A DNA stretch of 64,000 nucleotides from Epiperipatus broadwayi (Eukaryota > Onychophora > Udeonychophora > Euonychophora > Peripatidae), in NCBI GenBank assembly GCA_028023455.1, contig JAQFVV010012394.1, positions 31,218,885 through 31,282,884 of the forward strand, in the 5' to 3' direction. Every line of letters starts with the position of its first letter. Positions within the stretch are counted from its first letter, which is position 1. Below the pieces are notes generated by a model, which was not told the DNA's origin, did no database searches, and saw only the letters and a list, made by a program, of their open reading frames with translations. A program made the translations under genes and the position numbers. Below, in pieces: positions 47,953-60,801 of the stretch.

Positions 47953-49335
47953 AACAAGACAATTATAATAAATTATCACCTTTTTACAGTATTATTATTT
48001 CCACCCATTTTTAATTTAAATTTTCTAGTTCATTACACATTTACTATATTTTATTTTCCATGCATAGGTTGAAATTTATTTATTAAAGTTAAATATGTGT
48101 GATAATTCCAAAGTTCTTATCTAATGAATGGTAGCTTGGCAATACTTAATACTAGGCAATGTAAGACAAAGAGTATTTCCCAAAGTATTAATAATTATGC
48201 TTATTATAATATGATAAGAAGATTGTGTAACTCTAAGTGTGACTGGTGGTAGTATTCTAATCTGCTTAAAATAAATCAATGTCACTGTACTCAATTTCGA
48301 ACGTGGCTAAGTAAGTTTTTCTTACGTTTCAGACAAATGTTTTTATCACTTAATTTGATTGGTAATTAGCTTGTATGATTAAAAGTATCTATCCCATCTT
48401 TTTCTTATTGTTCGCCTGATGTAGAAGCATTATCATAATTCGCTTCAATTGCAGTTTCTTTGCAGGAAATTTTATTAATCATTTGTCCATTTTTTAAAAG
48501 TTAATTTCATAAAATTTAAAATATAATTTGTTAACTATTGATAGTATGAAATACTTTTTTTCCAAAATATAAGCAATTCATTATTATTAAGCAGAAAAAG
48601 ATGGAACTACACAATATGGACATAAGAAATGATTTATACCGAGTTGCACATAAATGTATGACACATTGGTTACTTTCAACAAGGGATTATGGGACTATAT
48701 CTTGATTGCATATTTTTTATCGGAGCACTTCTATATTATATAGAGGTGAGGAGAATTGGAAAATTTTCATCTAATCAGCTTCTAAGGGGGTCGAATGAAC
48801 TTTTGCAACAGTGTACTAGTTCAACTTCTGCTGAAAATCATTTTATAGTCAGTAAAAGAAACTACAATCTCAACTATCTAAGCATAAGTTGGTTTAATAT
48901 TAAAACACATATGTTTTTGAATATCCCATCATATTAATTCAAGTAGTCCTTAGGATATTGTGTAATCCACTTTGGAGTCCAGTGTACAACTGCAAGAAAA
49001 CACAGATAAGTCAAAAGCGATAGCATTTTCATTAGAAAATGCTGATAACATATAATACAAAATGAAGACATTATTCAAATTTTTTTTATCTGAGTCATTA
49101 TGATAGTAAATGTGATCAAGGAAAATGTTGAGTGCAAAAACAGTATTAATTTATACATGGGCAAAAATGGTAATTAGAACTTTGATAACTAAATTTTACC
49201 ACATGCATTCACATATATATGATATCCTTATATCGTAATAGAAGGAAAAAGAAATACAAAAATCCAATATCTAAATTTAAATATAAAATAAATTTAAGTA
49301 AATTTATTTTTGATGAAATGCATGGAATAATCACA
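47953..49335. other. AT-rich stretch, no feature recognised
   Basis: A plus-strand frame at 48689-48937 has no recognisable domain. Nothing supported. Confidence 0.5.
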
Positions 49336-49580
49336 TCATATGAACTGAACATATTGCTAGAAGAGATGGCAATAGATGGACAATTAAAATCTTAAACGGA
49401 ATTACAAGAGTTATAAAAGATCCAGAAATGGATTACATGTAAGGTGGATGAATGAAATAAGAAAATGTGCAGAAGTGATGTGTAAAAGAGAGGCTACAGA
49501 TTGGAAAAAATGGATTGAACTTGGAGAGACTTTCATCCTGCAGTGGATTGATAATAGTGGATGATCATGATGATAAGGTA
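49336..49580 (+). pseudogene. RTE-type LINE, 3' fragment on the plus strand
   Basis: Reads RRDGNRWTIKILNGI (about 49351-49398), matching RRDDNRWTIEILNSI at the C-terminus of the RTE element at 53.4-53.6 kb, then, with frame breaks, RKRW/K..WIELGETFILQWID (about 49500-49555). It ends in a short GATGATCATGATGATAA tail (about 49560-49578), the kind of TGA-rich tail RTE elements carry. Heavily 5'-truncated. Confidence 0.75.
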
Positions 49581-50249
49581 TTAAATATAATTAGAGGGAA
49601 ACATGTACACAATATTTGATTACCTGAAAATGTTACACAATTATGGGATACCCAAATGTTGGATTATCTAATATATTAGAATGTGACTTGAATAAATTTT
49701 ATTTGCATATCATGAAATTCATCACATTTCAAATTCAAAATACATAATTGGTGTCGGATGGTAATGTGAACCAATTATCAAACATGAATGAATAAAATAC
49801 ATATTTAATCCCTTTTGTACTATAACATACATGGCTGTATGATGATCAAGTCTAATTTTCTGTACTGTTTAAACTTTATTAAAAAAAATTTTCAGTGTAT
49901 TGATTACATTTCCACATGTATCATCAAATCTAATTCTAAAACTTTTGAAAGAAATATTTAACCCAAGAAAAACAACTTTTATTTGCACTTACCTATAATA
50001 TTGGGCATATTAATAAGTACCATCTTCTAATAAAAAATTATTCTCTAAACCAGAAGTGGATAAGACATCAAACAAAGTCCATCAGTAGACTGCCTAGAAA
50101 TTATTTAGTGATCATCTAAATTAGATTAAATAATGGTAACAGACATTATGCTATACTGGATTAGATAGATATAGATAAAAGAAATACATTTTTTGCACAT
50201 ATACAGATAGTTCAGGTGAGAATCAGTTCTTCACAATTGATAGTACACA
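49581..50249. other. AT-rich stretch, no feature recognised
   Basis: Nothing supported. Confidence 0.5.
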
Positions 50250-50985
50250 TCAAAACATCACATGATCATCATTTCATATGGTTACACATAATGTTAATAA
50301 GAGTACCAAACTTTCCATACAGTAGTGCCACCAAGTGCAAGTTTTCATAATCAATGGATACAGGAAGGTTGTGCATAAAATCCCTACCTAATGCCTATCA
50401 TCCAACATCCTTAGACTAATTTATAGCTTGTGGCTTTAATCAATCTGGAGTTGTAGATGTGATAACACTGCATCTAGATCTTAGGAACTAATACAACTTT
50501 CCAGCAGCCACCTTTTACCTACTTGGCTAACTATAAAGCTAGGAACCCAAGATAAAAAATACCATAATGTTTTCAACTCAAAATTCTTTGCTTGTATAGT
50601 CATATAGATTTGAAATAAGTTCAGCATCTATACATTTTGTTGTCTTGAGTTTTTCAAAAACCACAATCATCATTATCCTATGGGCAGAATAAGTATTTTA
50701 AAACATCCCACAATCACCATTTCATCTGCTTACACATTCATAATTGATGAATGCAGGATGGATAATTGTAAATAGGTTTTTTGAAAAATCAAAGACACCA
50801 AAATGTATAGATGCTGAATTGAGTTCAGATTTATATAACTATGTGAGAAAATGAGCTTGGGTTGGAAACATTTAGTGTTTTCAACTAGTCAAATAGATAA
50901 ATGATGGCTGATGGAGGATTGCATTAGATCCTAAGATCTATGTGCAATCAGCTGTAAAATTTGAAGCATTTTCCCTCCCAGTTAG
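50250..50985. mobile_element. Family B element, copy 3 (complex foldback)
   Basis: Begins with the inverse tail AACATCACATGATCATCATT (50255), then CTTTCCATACAGTAGTGCCA (50309). The interior forms a large imperfect inverted repeat: CAGCATCTATACATTTTGTT (about 50622) against ACCAAAATGTATAGATGCTG (about 50797), and AACCCAAG...GTTTTCAAC against GAGCTTGGGTTGGAAAC. A further ACATCCCACAATCACCATTT at about 50703 is a nested family tail. No direct repeats found at the ends. Confidence 0.6.
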
Positions 50986-50989
50986 CAAA

Positions 50990-51880
50990 CTTCAAGAGGT
51001 TGTTTTGTCCTTATTGAATTTGAGTTTGTATTTGTCTGAGTACCAAGCTAGTATCTTCTGTAGTTTGGTGATCTATTTTTGGATGATAGACTGATGAATA
51101 TATCATCCATATAACTAAAATGTTTAATCTCCCTTCCCATAGCAGGTACAAACACTCTAGGCAATGGTCTCTCAATCTCATCAATAGCAAGTTGATATGG
51201 GCTATAAAATATAGTGTGCTAAGTGGAGATCCTTGAGGAATAGAGATGAAGGGCTCAAACCCAGATGCAATTTTTTCATTCATTGTAATGTGGATGATTC
51301 TATTGGATAATATATTTGAAATGATCCTCAGATAAACATTCAGCACCCTATATTTTCAGAGAACATCAATCAGAATGTCTGGCCTGACTGAGTTGAACAC
51401 CGCCGAGATGTCGTTAGATGGCGATCAATTTTGACATCTTCCGGGCTCTGATAACATTAATAAGGAGCTTCATTTGGCCAATGGCATTGATTGATTTCTT
51501 TTTTTTTTGCATATTTGTTAGTATAAATATATTTATAGATTTTCACTTGAATGTGATCCTTAATTAATTGTTCTATGACTTTAATTAAAAGGGGAAGCAC
51601 TGAGATAGGCCTCATATTATTAGTCACCTGTTCTTTTTCTTTAAGAAAGGTATGAAAGATATTGGATATAAGTGTTAATCTCAGGACTTCCCTCTGCTAA
51701 GTGGTTTATCATGGCTTTGATTATTGGCACCAAGTATTTCTCTAGATGTAGAAGGATGAACTTTGGTATGCCACGTATTCCTGGGTGAACCCTCTCCAGG
51801 AGGCTTTTTAGCTTGATGTGGATCTTTCCTCAGTGATATCATGGGCTCAATTCTCATCTAAGTTGCAGAAACCATTGACA
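50990..51880 (-). pseudogene. Tx1/L1-like LINE reverse transcriptase relic, close to the 57-kb element
   Basis: In minus orientation, with frame corrections: IPKFILLHLEKYLVPIIKAM (about 51770), then FLKEKEQVTNNMRPISVLP (about 51640-51590), LIKVIEQLIKDHIQVKIYKY (RT fingers), DISAVFNSVRPDILIDVL (motif A region, with the catalytic D apparently replaced) and ASGFEPFISIPQGSPLST (motif B, about 51275-51220). Compare GIPRFVLLHL and LIKTIESIVKDHIQNNIY in the 57.6-61.9 kb element: same family. A 37-base tandem duplication of ACATTTCCTGTCTGATCAGA lies just outside (51878-51951). Inactive. Confidence 0.7.
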
Positions 51881-52317
51881 TTTCCTGTCTGATCAGATTA
51901 AAGTATTGCCCTAAACATTTCCTGTCTGATCAGATTAAAGTATTGCCCTAAACTGTTCTCTAATTGCATAGATCATTTCTGAGCCCACAAGAATGTTGTT
52001 ATCTACTGTTAATGACAGTGGAATAAGTTTTCCGCTGCCAGGTATAAACTTTAAACCTCAATTAAAGATTAATACATCTGATTTTTTTAATTAATCATAC
52101 ACAAGTGCAGTTATTCACATTTATCTTTCCCATGTATACTACCCTTATAAATATATTAAATACCTCCATGCTAAAACACATTCTTTTAAAATCATATAGA
52201 TAAAGATACATTAAAAGGCAAATGCATTTCATTCAAAAACAAAAATTAAATTTCTTTGCAATTAAAGCTGTACAGCCCCCCCTCTTCCTTAGAACTAAAA
52301 TGTCATACAGAAATTAT
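51881..52317. other. Unassigned; small family A relic
   Basis: Includes the 37-base tandem pair (51878-51951). ATAGATAAAGATACATTAAA (52196) resembles the edge of family A. Otherwise AT-rich. Confidence 0.4.
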
Positions 52318-52581
52318 ATATTCTAATCTTATGCCAATTAACATCACATGGTCACCATTTTTAATGCTTGCATATAACTTATTAAAACAAAAAAAACTCT
52401 TCATACAGTATTGCCACTGAGTGCATCAAAGTAATCAGTGGAAACTAGATGGGATATTGGGTGAGTAAGCACTAGATGGGATTTTATGCACAAGCCTTCT
52501 GGCATCCATTGATTACTGTGACTTGCACTGAGTGTCAAAAATATAGGAAGAGTTTTGCCTGTTTTAATATTCTAATCTTAT
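52318..52581 (-). mobile_element. Family B hairpin element, copy 4, with 15-bp direct repeats
   Basis: Insert 52333-52566. In minus orientation it starts TAAAACAGGCAAAACTCTTC and ends with the AAATGGTGACCATGTGATGT tail. The exact 15-mer ATATTCTAATCTTAT flanks it at 52318-52332 and 52567-52581. The arms (CTCTTCATACAGTATTGCCA against the right end) pair as in the other copies, with a short central part. Non-coding. Confidence 0.82.
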
Positions 52582-53318
52582 TAAACTTACTAAGATATGG
52601 TTAACTTCATTTCTTTTCCCCATGATTTGATTAATCTCATGACATACTTGACATAGCACAGCTTTGTATTTTTATAAAAATGGTGTTTAAGAATTATTAA
52701 GACTACTACATTTAAAGGGAAAAACACAAAATGAACGTATTCTTGTATTTCCAAAAATATATAGATGAAGAGAAAATCCAGTTTATGAAGTTAGATTGAG
52801 GACAGTTAATGGAACACCACCAATGATTGTAATAATCACTGGATTTTAGCTTTATGTACCAGAGATAATTTCACAAATTTCTTTAGATTGCATTATTCAC
52901 CAAAAGACCCTCTATTGTAAAATTTTAAATGTAGATCATGTGATGGGAATCTGAATGAACTTTATTTGAGTTAAAATTCTTTAGAGAAGATATTGCACTC
53001 AGCTAGAAGAAAGTGATTTTAAATAAGGTCATTGAATAAATATAAAAATATTTTTACAAGGATTCAGAGATTTATTGAAGATTTTTTAAAATCAAAAGGT
53101 GATGTTATGTTGAACATATTAATGATGTTTTATTGATGTATTTAGCTTTTGTTGTCTTAGGGAATTGAATTTACAATTACAAAGAAAAACAAAACAATGG
53201 CTAATATGATTAGGTATATTAATTCTTTTAAAAATAAGACGCAGCTTCTGTTGTCTAACCAACTGAAGAAGAATAAGTTTAAAAATTTCAAAAATATTTA
53301 TGCTGAAATTGGAAGTCA
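52582..53318. other. AT-rich stretch, no feature recognised
   Basis: Nothing supported. Confidence 0.5.
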
Positions 53319-56300
53319 TCATCATCATCAACCATTATCAATCCACTGCAGGATGAAGGTCTCTCCAAGTTCAATCCATCTTTTCCTATCTTTAGCTTCT
53401 CTTCTCCACACCACCCCTGTAGACTTTCTTATTTCATCCATTCATCTAACATGTGTTTTCTTTCTGGGTCTTTTACAATCTCTTGAAATTGAGTTTAAAA
53501 TTTCAATTGTCCATCTATTATCATCTCTTCTAACAACATGTCCAGCCCAACTCCATTTCAGTCTTTTAATTTTTACAATGAGGTTAGTAACACTTGTTTG
53601 TTCTCTTATCCATACATTGCATTTTTGGTCCCTTCTTGTTACTCCCAACATGCATCTCTCCATACTTCTTTGAGTGGTCTGAAGTCTCTGTGTTGCTCTT
53701 CTATTAAGTGTCCAAGTCTCAGATCCATAAGTAAAAACTAGCAAAACACATTTATTAAAAACCTTCCTTTTCAAACACATAAGCATATTTCCTTTTAGTA
53801 TCAAATTATTTCTACCAAAAGCACTTCAACCAAGTTTAATTCTATGATTAATTTCATCCATTATATTTCCATCTGTATTAATAATCTGACCAAGGTATTT
53901 GTAACTGTTAACTTCTTCTAACTCATCATAATCAATCTTTATTTTCCTATTTGGAGAAAATCTACTAAACATTACTTTAGTCTTTTTAGCATTTATCTTT
54001 AGTACTACTTTCCTACTTTCATCTGATAACTCCTGCAACATTTCCTGTAGCTCTAAAGCATTATTTTCAAAAACAACTACACCATCTGCAAAATCTAAAT
54101 GATTTAAATAATCTCCATTTACTTTCACTCCTTTAGCTTCCCATTTTAAACTATAAAATACTTCTTGCAGCACTGCTGTCAAAAATTTTGGAGATATAGA
54201 GTCACCCTGTCTTACACCCTTTTCAATGTTGATTTTCCTACTATCATTATGTAATCTAATTATTGCTGCTGCATTTTTATAAATATTCTTTAAAATATGA
54301 CAATATCCTGGATCTACACCTTGATGATCCAATGCTTTACTCATTGAAGAAATGTTTATAGAATCAAATGCCTTTTCATAGTCTACAAATCCTAAGCATA
54401 ATGGCAACTCATATTCATTTGTACTTTCTATAATTTCTCTCAATACCTGGATATGATCTACTGTACTAAAACCACTTTTAAATCCAGCTTGTTCTTTTGG
54501 TTGGTGGAAATCCACTGTTTTCTGTAGACGAGTTGTAATTATCTTGGTAAAAATTTTGTATAAAACTGATAAAAGGCTGATAGGTCTGTAATTTCTAATA
54601 TCTTCTTTATCACCTTTTAAAATATTAATATTAATACTGCATTCTTCCAATCATCTGGTACATCTTTATCATTTAGACATTTGGTATATAACTTTGCTAA
54701 AAAAAATTCTATTTCTTTACCTGCTTCTTTTAATTTATCGATTACAATTCCATCATTACCTGGAGACTTTCCTTTCTTCATACTTTTAATTGCATGTCTC
54801 ACTTTTTCATTTAAAATTATGGGCAATTCGGAAGATATAATATGTATAGGATGCACTTGTTCTTTATTACTATATAATTCTTGATAGAAGTCTTCTACAC
54901 ATTTTATATTGTCATATCTCTTTTTAGTAATAATGCCATCTTTTTTCTTATTGCAGATATAAATTTCCTACCAATACCAAAATGTTGTTTTACACTCTTT
55001 AGACTTCTATTCTCTTCTACAGATTTCCTTGCTCGTTCACAATTATACTTTCTTATATCATTTTCAACTCCTTTCTGCACAATTTTACAAAATTCGAGAT
55101 ATTCAATCTTTTTTAATGCATCATTGTTGTATATCCTCATACTCCTTTTTTTCATAAATTCTATAGTCTCAGTAGAAATTTTACTGGTCAATTGCTGCAT
55201 TTTTCTACCAGCTATCTTTGTTGTAGTTTTTAAAAGTGTATCGCTTATTTTCCTATTAAGTTCATTCAAATCTGAATTATGTTCAAAATCTACTAATACT
55301 TGAAACTGATTTGTAAGTTGTAATTTAAATTCATTAGAATGTTTCTGAAGAATAGTAATATCAATGGTGAATATTGTTTTTCTTAATAATTTTTGTCTCT
55401 CTAGTTTTGCATTAACATGTATCTTACATCTTACTAATCGGTGATCACTTCCTGTGTTAAATTTATTGAGAACATTACAATCTTAAAATATTTATTTTCA
55501 GTTACTTCATTTGGATGCTTCCATGTCCATTTCATTTTAACATTTTTCTCAAAAAAAGCATTCATAATATAAAGTTTTTTATTTCTCTGCAAACTCTACA
55601 AGTCTATGTCCTCTCTCATTTCTATTACCATAACCAAAATTACCTACAACACTTTCATCTTTCATTTGTTTACCAATTCTAGCATTAAAGTCTCCCATAA
55701 CAATTTTAAAATGTTGTTTACTCTGATCAAAAGCCGTTTGTACATCCACATAAAAATCTTCTATTTCATTACTATGAGAACTTATTAGGGCATAAACCTG
55801 AATTATCTGCATTTGGTATCTGCTATTAAGTTATATAACTAATCTTGCCACACCATCAATCTCCACAATGTTATTCTTCCATTTTTTATTTATAATGAAT
55901 CCTACTCCACTTGTATTTTCAATACATGTGTCTTTATAGTAGAGTATGTGTCCAGTTTTTAAATCAGTTGTTTCTTCACCTTTTCTTCTAACTTCACAAA
56001 GTCCAATAATATCCCATTTAATATAAGACAGTTCTTCTTCTAACTCTTGCAATCTTCCTTCACTTGAAAGTGATCTGCAGTTGTAAGTACCTATATAAAA
56101 AGTCATCATCAAATGGCAGCCTGAGTCTGCAATCAGGGATTTTTAGCACCCTCTGCCTTCGGCCACCAACCGCTGCTTTGGTTGGTGACTTTATAGCCTC
56201 CTGAGAATAAGGGCCATGATTTATTTTTGTCTGTCATGATTGTATATATTGTTAAAATATTCTTAAACTCGGAGGTAAAAAGCCAATAAACTCACCATGC

Positions 56301-56340
56301 TGGCTAATGCGTGTTGGTGAGCAGCCCATACATGTTCCTA
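53319..56340 (-). mobile_element. RTE-type LINE, near full length
   Basis: Minus-strand element: 5' UTR from about 56340 (with the less AT-biased block CCGAAGGCAGAGGGTGCTAA in minus orientation at about 56165-56146), one broken ORF from 56112 to about 53370, and a 3' end in a GATGATGATGATGA run (plus-strand CATCATCATCATCA at about 53318-53331), the short TGA-type repeat tail common in RTE elements. Related truncated copies lie at 22.4 kb (same strand) and 49.3 kb (opposite strand). No target duplication found. Confidence 0.85.
53400..56112 (-). pseudogene. RTE endonuclease-reverse transcriptase, frameshifted
   Basis: Start at 56112: MMMTFYIGTYNCRSLSSEGR, the beginning of an apurinic-type endonuclease (N of TYN); GLCEVRRKGEE carries its E; VMGDFNARIG (about 55697-55668) the DFN motif. 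A roughly 300-base part around 55300-55570 is broken. Then KGKSPGNDGIVIDKLKEAG, the RT: RNYRPISLLSVLYKIFTKII, FVDYEKAFDSI (motif A), GVRQGDSISPKFL (motif B), LDFADGVVVF (motif C, about 54105-54076), KYLGQIINTDG. C-terminus: YGSETWTLNRR and WAGHVVRRDDNRWT (about 53730-53470). Motif C is FADG instead of FADD, so a catalytic aspartate is lost. At least five frame breaks. It would have nicked DNA and reverse-transcribed its own RNA. Confidence 0.85.
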
Positions 56341-56717
56341 TACTATATGAATAATCACATAGTAATAACAGCTGCAACAACAAGAACGTATGGAGTGGAC
56401 ATTAGGAATTTTCCTTGTTCGGTTTCTTTAAGGCCTCCAAGAGGAATCAAAGGGTCTTCTTTCAGTTAACAGCAAACTCTATTCTGCAGCCCAAATGGGA
56501 AGTACTTTCTACAAAAAAAAAAAATGGGAATTACTTTCTACAAAAATAAATGTCAGAAATTAATAACTTTTTATTCTGAAAAACATTTTCAAGGATTTAT
56601 TAAACTAAAGATTTGGGTTATTTTTATTAATTATTCATTTGACAATATTGATGTGGCATAAATGACTGATAATATAAATAATACATTTTTCTCTACAAAT
56701 AAAAATTAATTCTCCTG
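56341..56717. other. Unassigned; possible 5' extension of the RTE element
   Basis: Less AT-biased to about 56510, with the near-tandem GGAAGTACTTTCTACAAAAA / GGGAATTACTTTCTACAAAA (56499-56545). No frame. Confidence 0.4.
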
Positions 56718-56850
56718 CAACTTAACAATCTTTTTTTTAAGTGTCATAGCATTGGCCGGGACGCGAACCCGCAACGTGGGCAACTGCCTGCAAGTGCAAG
56801 GCAGTCGCGCTGACCTCTCGACCACCCATGCAAGACAACATAACAATCTT
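56718..56850 (-). mobile_element. tRNA-derived SINE, copy 3, with 15-bp target duplication
   Basis: Body 56733-56835 on the minus strand: TGGGTGGTCGAGAGGTCAGC (A-box region), GCACTTGCAGGCAGTTGCCC, B-box GGGTTCGCGTCCC (about 56772-56760), ending AATGCTATGACACTT and an A-run (plus-strand T-run at 56731-56738). CAACTTAACAATCTT (56718-56732) and CAACATAACAATCTT (56836-56850) are 15-bp direct repeats with one mismatch. This copy is the least decayed and its tRNA-like half is CpG-rich. Same family as 24196-24289. Confidence 0.88.
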
Positions 56851-57195
56851 AAAAGTATAAACTTCAGAACTTTTAATTAAAGTCCCTTTTCACTTCTAAC
56901 GGATGAAGAAAAATATTCAAATTTTAAAACAGTTGCATTTAATTTATCAATGCCTTTTGGTTTAGGATGGCTTATATATTTTTGACAATGAATAAAAGTC
57001 AAAATCTCATTCCTGACTTAGAAAAGTCCACTTAGAATTCTATAAAAAAGTAGCAAGTTGTCATTATATATTGGATATTTATAATGCAAAACAAATTTTA
57101 GACTTTTATGTTTCTACTTGGATTTTATATATTTTACTGAATTTTTGTTGTATATTGACTTTTTTGATAATAAATTAATTTTATTTGTAAAGTAG
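56851..57195. other. AT-rich stretch, no feature recognised
   Basis: Nothing supported. Confidence 0.5.
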
Positions 57196-57380
<185 letters not shown>

Positions 57381-57568
57381 TTAAAATAAATTTATTTAAC
57401 ATAGTAACATAGTAATATACAGTTAAACTTTATAAAAATTTACATAGCATTCAGAATGAAACTTGAAAAGGTCAATGCAGAGAAAAGGGTATCTTAATAA
57501 GATTAAAAGGAAAATAAAACTTTCACCCAAGTATCATCATGTAGACTCACAGGTGAAAGCAGAGAGTC

Positions 57569-60500
57569 TCACTGCTTGACTTGATCAAGAAGCTTAATAA
57601 AGACACTTAGAGCCGAGTCCTTAGAATGACCAAAGATGAGCCTGCAATGCGTCAACCATAAAGAAAATGTTATAAAGATAGATAATCTTATTGCTGCAAA
57701 TGATCCCTTCTTAAGAGTATTATAAACAGAAAGAGCATCCCTAAGATCCAGAGAGACATTTGCAACAATAAAGTCCCTAATCGACTTAAGAGCAGGACAG
57801 ATATAGAAAATATGGAGAATTGTCTCGTCATATAATCTACACAATTGACACTGAGACGAAATCCTAATGAAGCCTCTGCTGGTCACTAAAAAATAACTTG
57901 TTGGGAGCGCATTTAAATTTAGTTTAAATACAAAATTAACATGTCTTGCTTCCATGAAAAGAAGTTTCATTTTACACAAGAGAACTTTATTTGAAACACC
58001 TAATGAAGTCAAAAGAGGAGTATAATGTGGAAATTTTAATTTATAAACATTCCAGAATGTCAATTTCCCATCAAGTGCAACTTGAACCGAGGGTATCAAC
58101 TTAATAACTGACTTCCATAAATCAGCAATCCAATAGCTTGAAAATGGAGGTGGTCCATCTGTAGGATCAATAACCAAAGGAAGGGATAACTGAGCAAGCT
58201 TTAGACAAGTTACACAAAGAAAAGATATAGATCTCTGGAGATATAGAGTTGAGACCGAGTGCAAACCTAGACCATTTAAAAGCTTTGGCATTTGAATTTT
58301 AACAATACTGATGGCTATGACCTTGTTTTTCCAAAATAATTTTGAACAAAGCAAATTTATAGCCCTCTCATAACGCTTCGTTGGCCTAATAATTGGTAAA
58401 TAATACCTAAGCCTTGAATAAACCAAAGAGTTCAAGAGTGTAACCTTACCCATAAGCAAAATATTTATATTGACAAGCAATACAACTATCCTTTTTGTTT
58501 TATCAAGAATAATATTTTGAATCTGCCTTGTAATTACTGAATGAAATAAAACTGTTGGAAAGCCAAGGAAAGACTGAGGCTTGGCTGTGAAAGTTGAAAT
58601 AATTAACAAACCATATTTAATTTTCCACATTGCAGATTTTGTAATATTAATATGAAGATTAAAAGTATTAGAAAAAGAGTCCAATATTTGCAACAAAGCT
58701 GGAAGAAAAGATTTATCAGGAAGAAAGACAGAGGCATCATCAACATAAGAAATATGATGAATAGTCTGTTTAAGAGTAGGAACATAGACACCAGGCAGTT
58801 TAGATTCTATCTGTAAAGTAACGGATTTAAATATGTAATAAAACATAATATGGCAAGAGGAGATCCCTGTAGCACTAAGAGATGTGGATGAAAACCATCT
58901 GCAAGTTTACCATCCAATGAAGTACAGATGGACCTGTTAATTAAAAGATTGGCTATAATATGGACATATGGAGTAGGAACCTGATAATCCTGAAGAGTCT
59001 GAAACAAAACAGAAGGCAGAACACAATCAAAGGCTGATGTGAAGTCCAGTTGAATGACCACAGGTTTTGATTTATTATGATGCCTAATATACTCAATAAG
59101 AAGAAGAAAAGGCTGAACAGCTTCAGTTGTTGAATGACCCTTCTTTGCAAATTGAAATTTTGATAAATGAAGATAAATATTATTTTGTATATGATCTTTA
59201 ACAATAGATTCAATAGTCTTTATTAAAAGAGGTGTCATAGAAATATGAAGAATATTAGATAATGGAGAAGGTGTTAATTTCTTCTTAAGAAAAGGGACCA
59301 TCACCACAGGATAGAGATCAGGAATATTCACAAAATCTTTAGCTAAAATATCAACCATATTACAAACTATTGGAGCTGTAAAAAAATGAAAGATGAAGAA
59401 GGACAAACCTGGGAATACCATGAATCTCAGGATGTATATTGTCTGGAAAAGAATTTAATTTTTGAATAATCATAGTTTCAGTTATATTATGACTAGAATC
59501 AAGCTCATATTCATTCCAGATGTCACCAATTCTAAAAGGCAACATTTGAAGCTTATTTTTGAAATGATTACATAGTTCAAGCAACATAATAGGGCCAGAA
59601 TATACTTTATTTCCTGTGTCAATCATTAATGGAGTAGGTCTAGAATAAGCACCTAAAGCTCACTTAATATAACTTTGTCCAGTTATGATGATTTTGAAGA
59701 AAAATTTTAGACCGTTTAATAGCCTCATAATGAGCAAGAGATTTCTGTATATCATGATACTGCACTTTAAGTTGCATAATATTTTCTATGGTAGAATCAA
59801 AAGAAGAAAGATTAGAAAGTTTGGATGAAATATCATCCAATTACTTAAGTAAAAACTTTGGACCTTTTGTTGAGAATAAGCAACAAAAGAAGACCATGCC
59901 AATATGGCAGGTAATGAAAGAATATCCACTTTTCTAAAAAAAATATATGCCTCCGAAAAAATTGAAGCAGGAGCTGTTAATTTATTTAAGAGCCTTATTA
60001 TAATAGAACTATGAGACTGAGCAACAAAGGAAGTATCAATCAACAATGCAACATGGATAGCCAAATGATCCGAGAAAGGAACAACCTGAAGCTTTACTGA
60101 AATGTCAAGGTGAAGTTCAGGAGAATAATAAAGAAGATCAATTAAAGAAGTGGTGCGACAAGTATAAAAGGAAAATGCATTAAGAGGAAAACATCCTTCA
60201 CCAGATAAAAATACTCTATTAAAAAGATGTAGGAATTTATTATTAAAATGCATGTAACACATATTGAAATCACCAAGAAATATAGTTGGATAAGAATTTG
60301 AAGACAAAAGACAATTAATTTTATTAAATGTAGAATGAGCAAAGAGGAACTCAGTCTTAACATATAAATAAATGATATTCAGAGTAAAACTTCCAAATGT
60401 AATATTGGTCATCAAAAAATTATGATCTAAGTGCATGATTTTGATATTATTAAAAGCAAGATGCTTACTGACAAGCAAAGTGACACCAGATGAAGCAGAT

Positions 60501-60682
60501 ATATTAGGAACATAATAAAATGAACCAAGATTTTGCATTAAATCATGAATTTGATAACTGGAATGATTATGTAGCTTCGTCTCTCCGAAGCATGCAATAT
60601 GAAAGTTGCATTTCTGAAGCCAATGCATTATAGCATAAACTCTAGAAATAGATTTAAACTCTAACATTAACAGCAATAACAT
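57569..60682 (-). pseudogene. LINE ORF2: endonuclease plus reverse transcriptase, two or three frameshifts
   Basis: Start at 60682. Endonuclease part (to 59786): CFGETKLHNHSSY (E), TIFLGDFNMCYM (DFN), TSLIDLLYYSP, PFSDHLAIH (SDH). After frame breaks around 59640-59790: NSFPDNIHPEIHGIPRF, VVMVPFLKKK, LLIKTIESIVKDHIQNNIYL, VVIQLDFTSAFDCVLPS (motif A, D present), LLVLQGSPLAILCFIT (motif B). A further frame change near 58830 leads to HHISYVDDASVF (motif C, YVDD intact, about 58760) and a 425-codon open frame to 57569, with KLLNGLGLHSVSTLYLQ and a CX2CX8HX4C finger (CQLCRLYDETILHIFYIC, about 57856-57803). The long intact C-terminal frame suggests a relatively young insertion. Usual full length would be about 1,100-1,200 residues. 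Confidence 0.85.
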
Positions 60683-60690
60683 TAAGCAGC

Positions 60691-60697
<7 letters not shown>

Positions 60698-60736
<39 letters not shown>

Positions 60737-60756
60737 GCTATATATATATATATATA

Positions 60757-60789
<33 letters not shown>
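60698..60789. repeat. (TA)n microsatellite between LINE ORF1 and ORF2
   Basis: Three (TA)n tracts separated by ATATGC and CTC steps. It sits exactly in the inter-ORF gap, so it probably grew after insertion. Confidence 0.9.
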
Positions 60790-60792
<3 letters not shown>

Positions 60793-60801
60793 GAGAAAAT
60801 A

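Noticed and set aside
53197-53741. Plus-strand frames of 158 and 67 codons
   Set aside because: Shadows of the minus-strand RTE reverse transcriptase and its 3' UTR.
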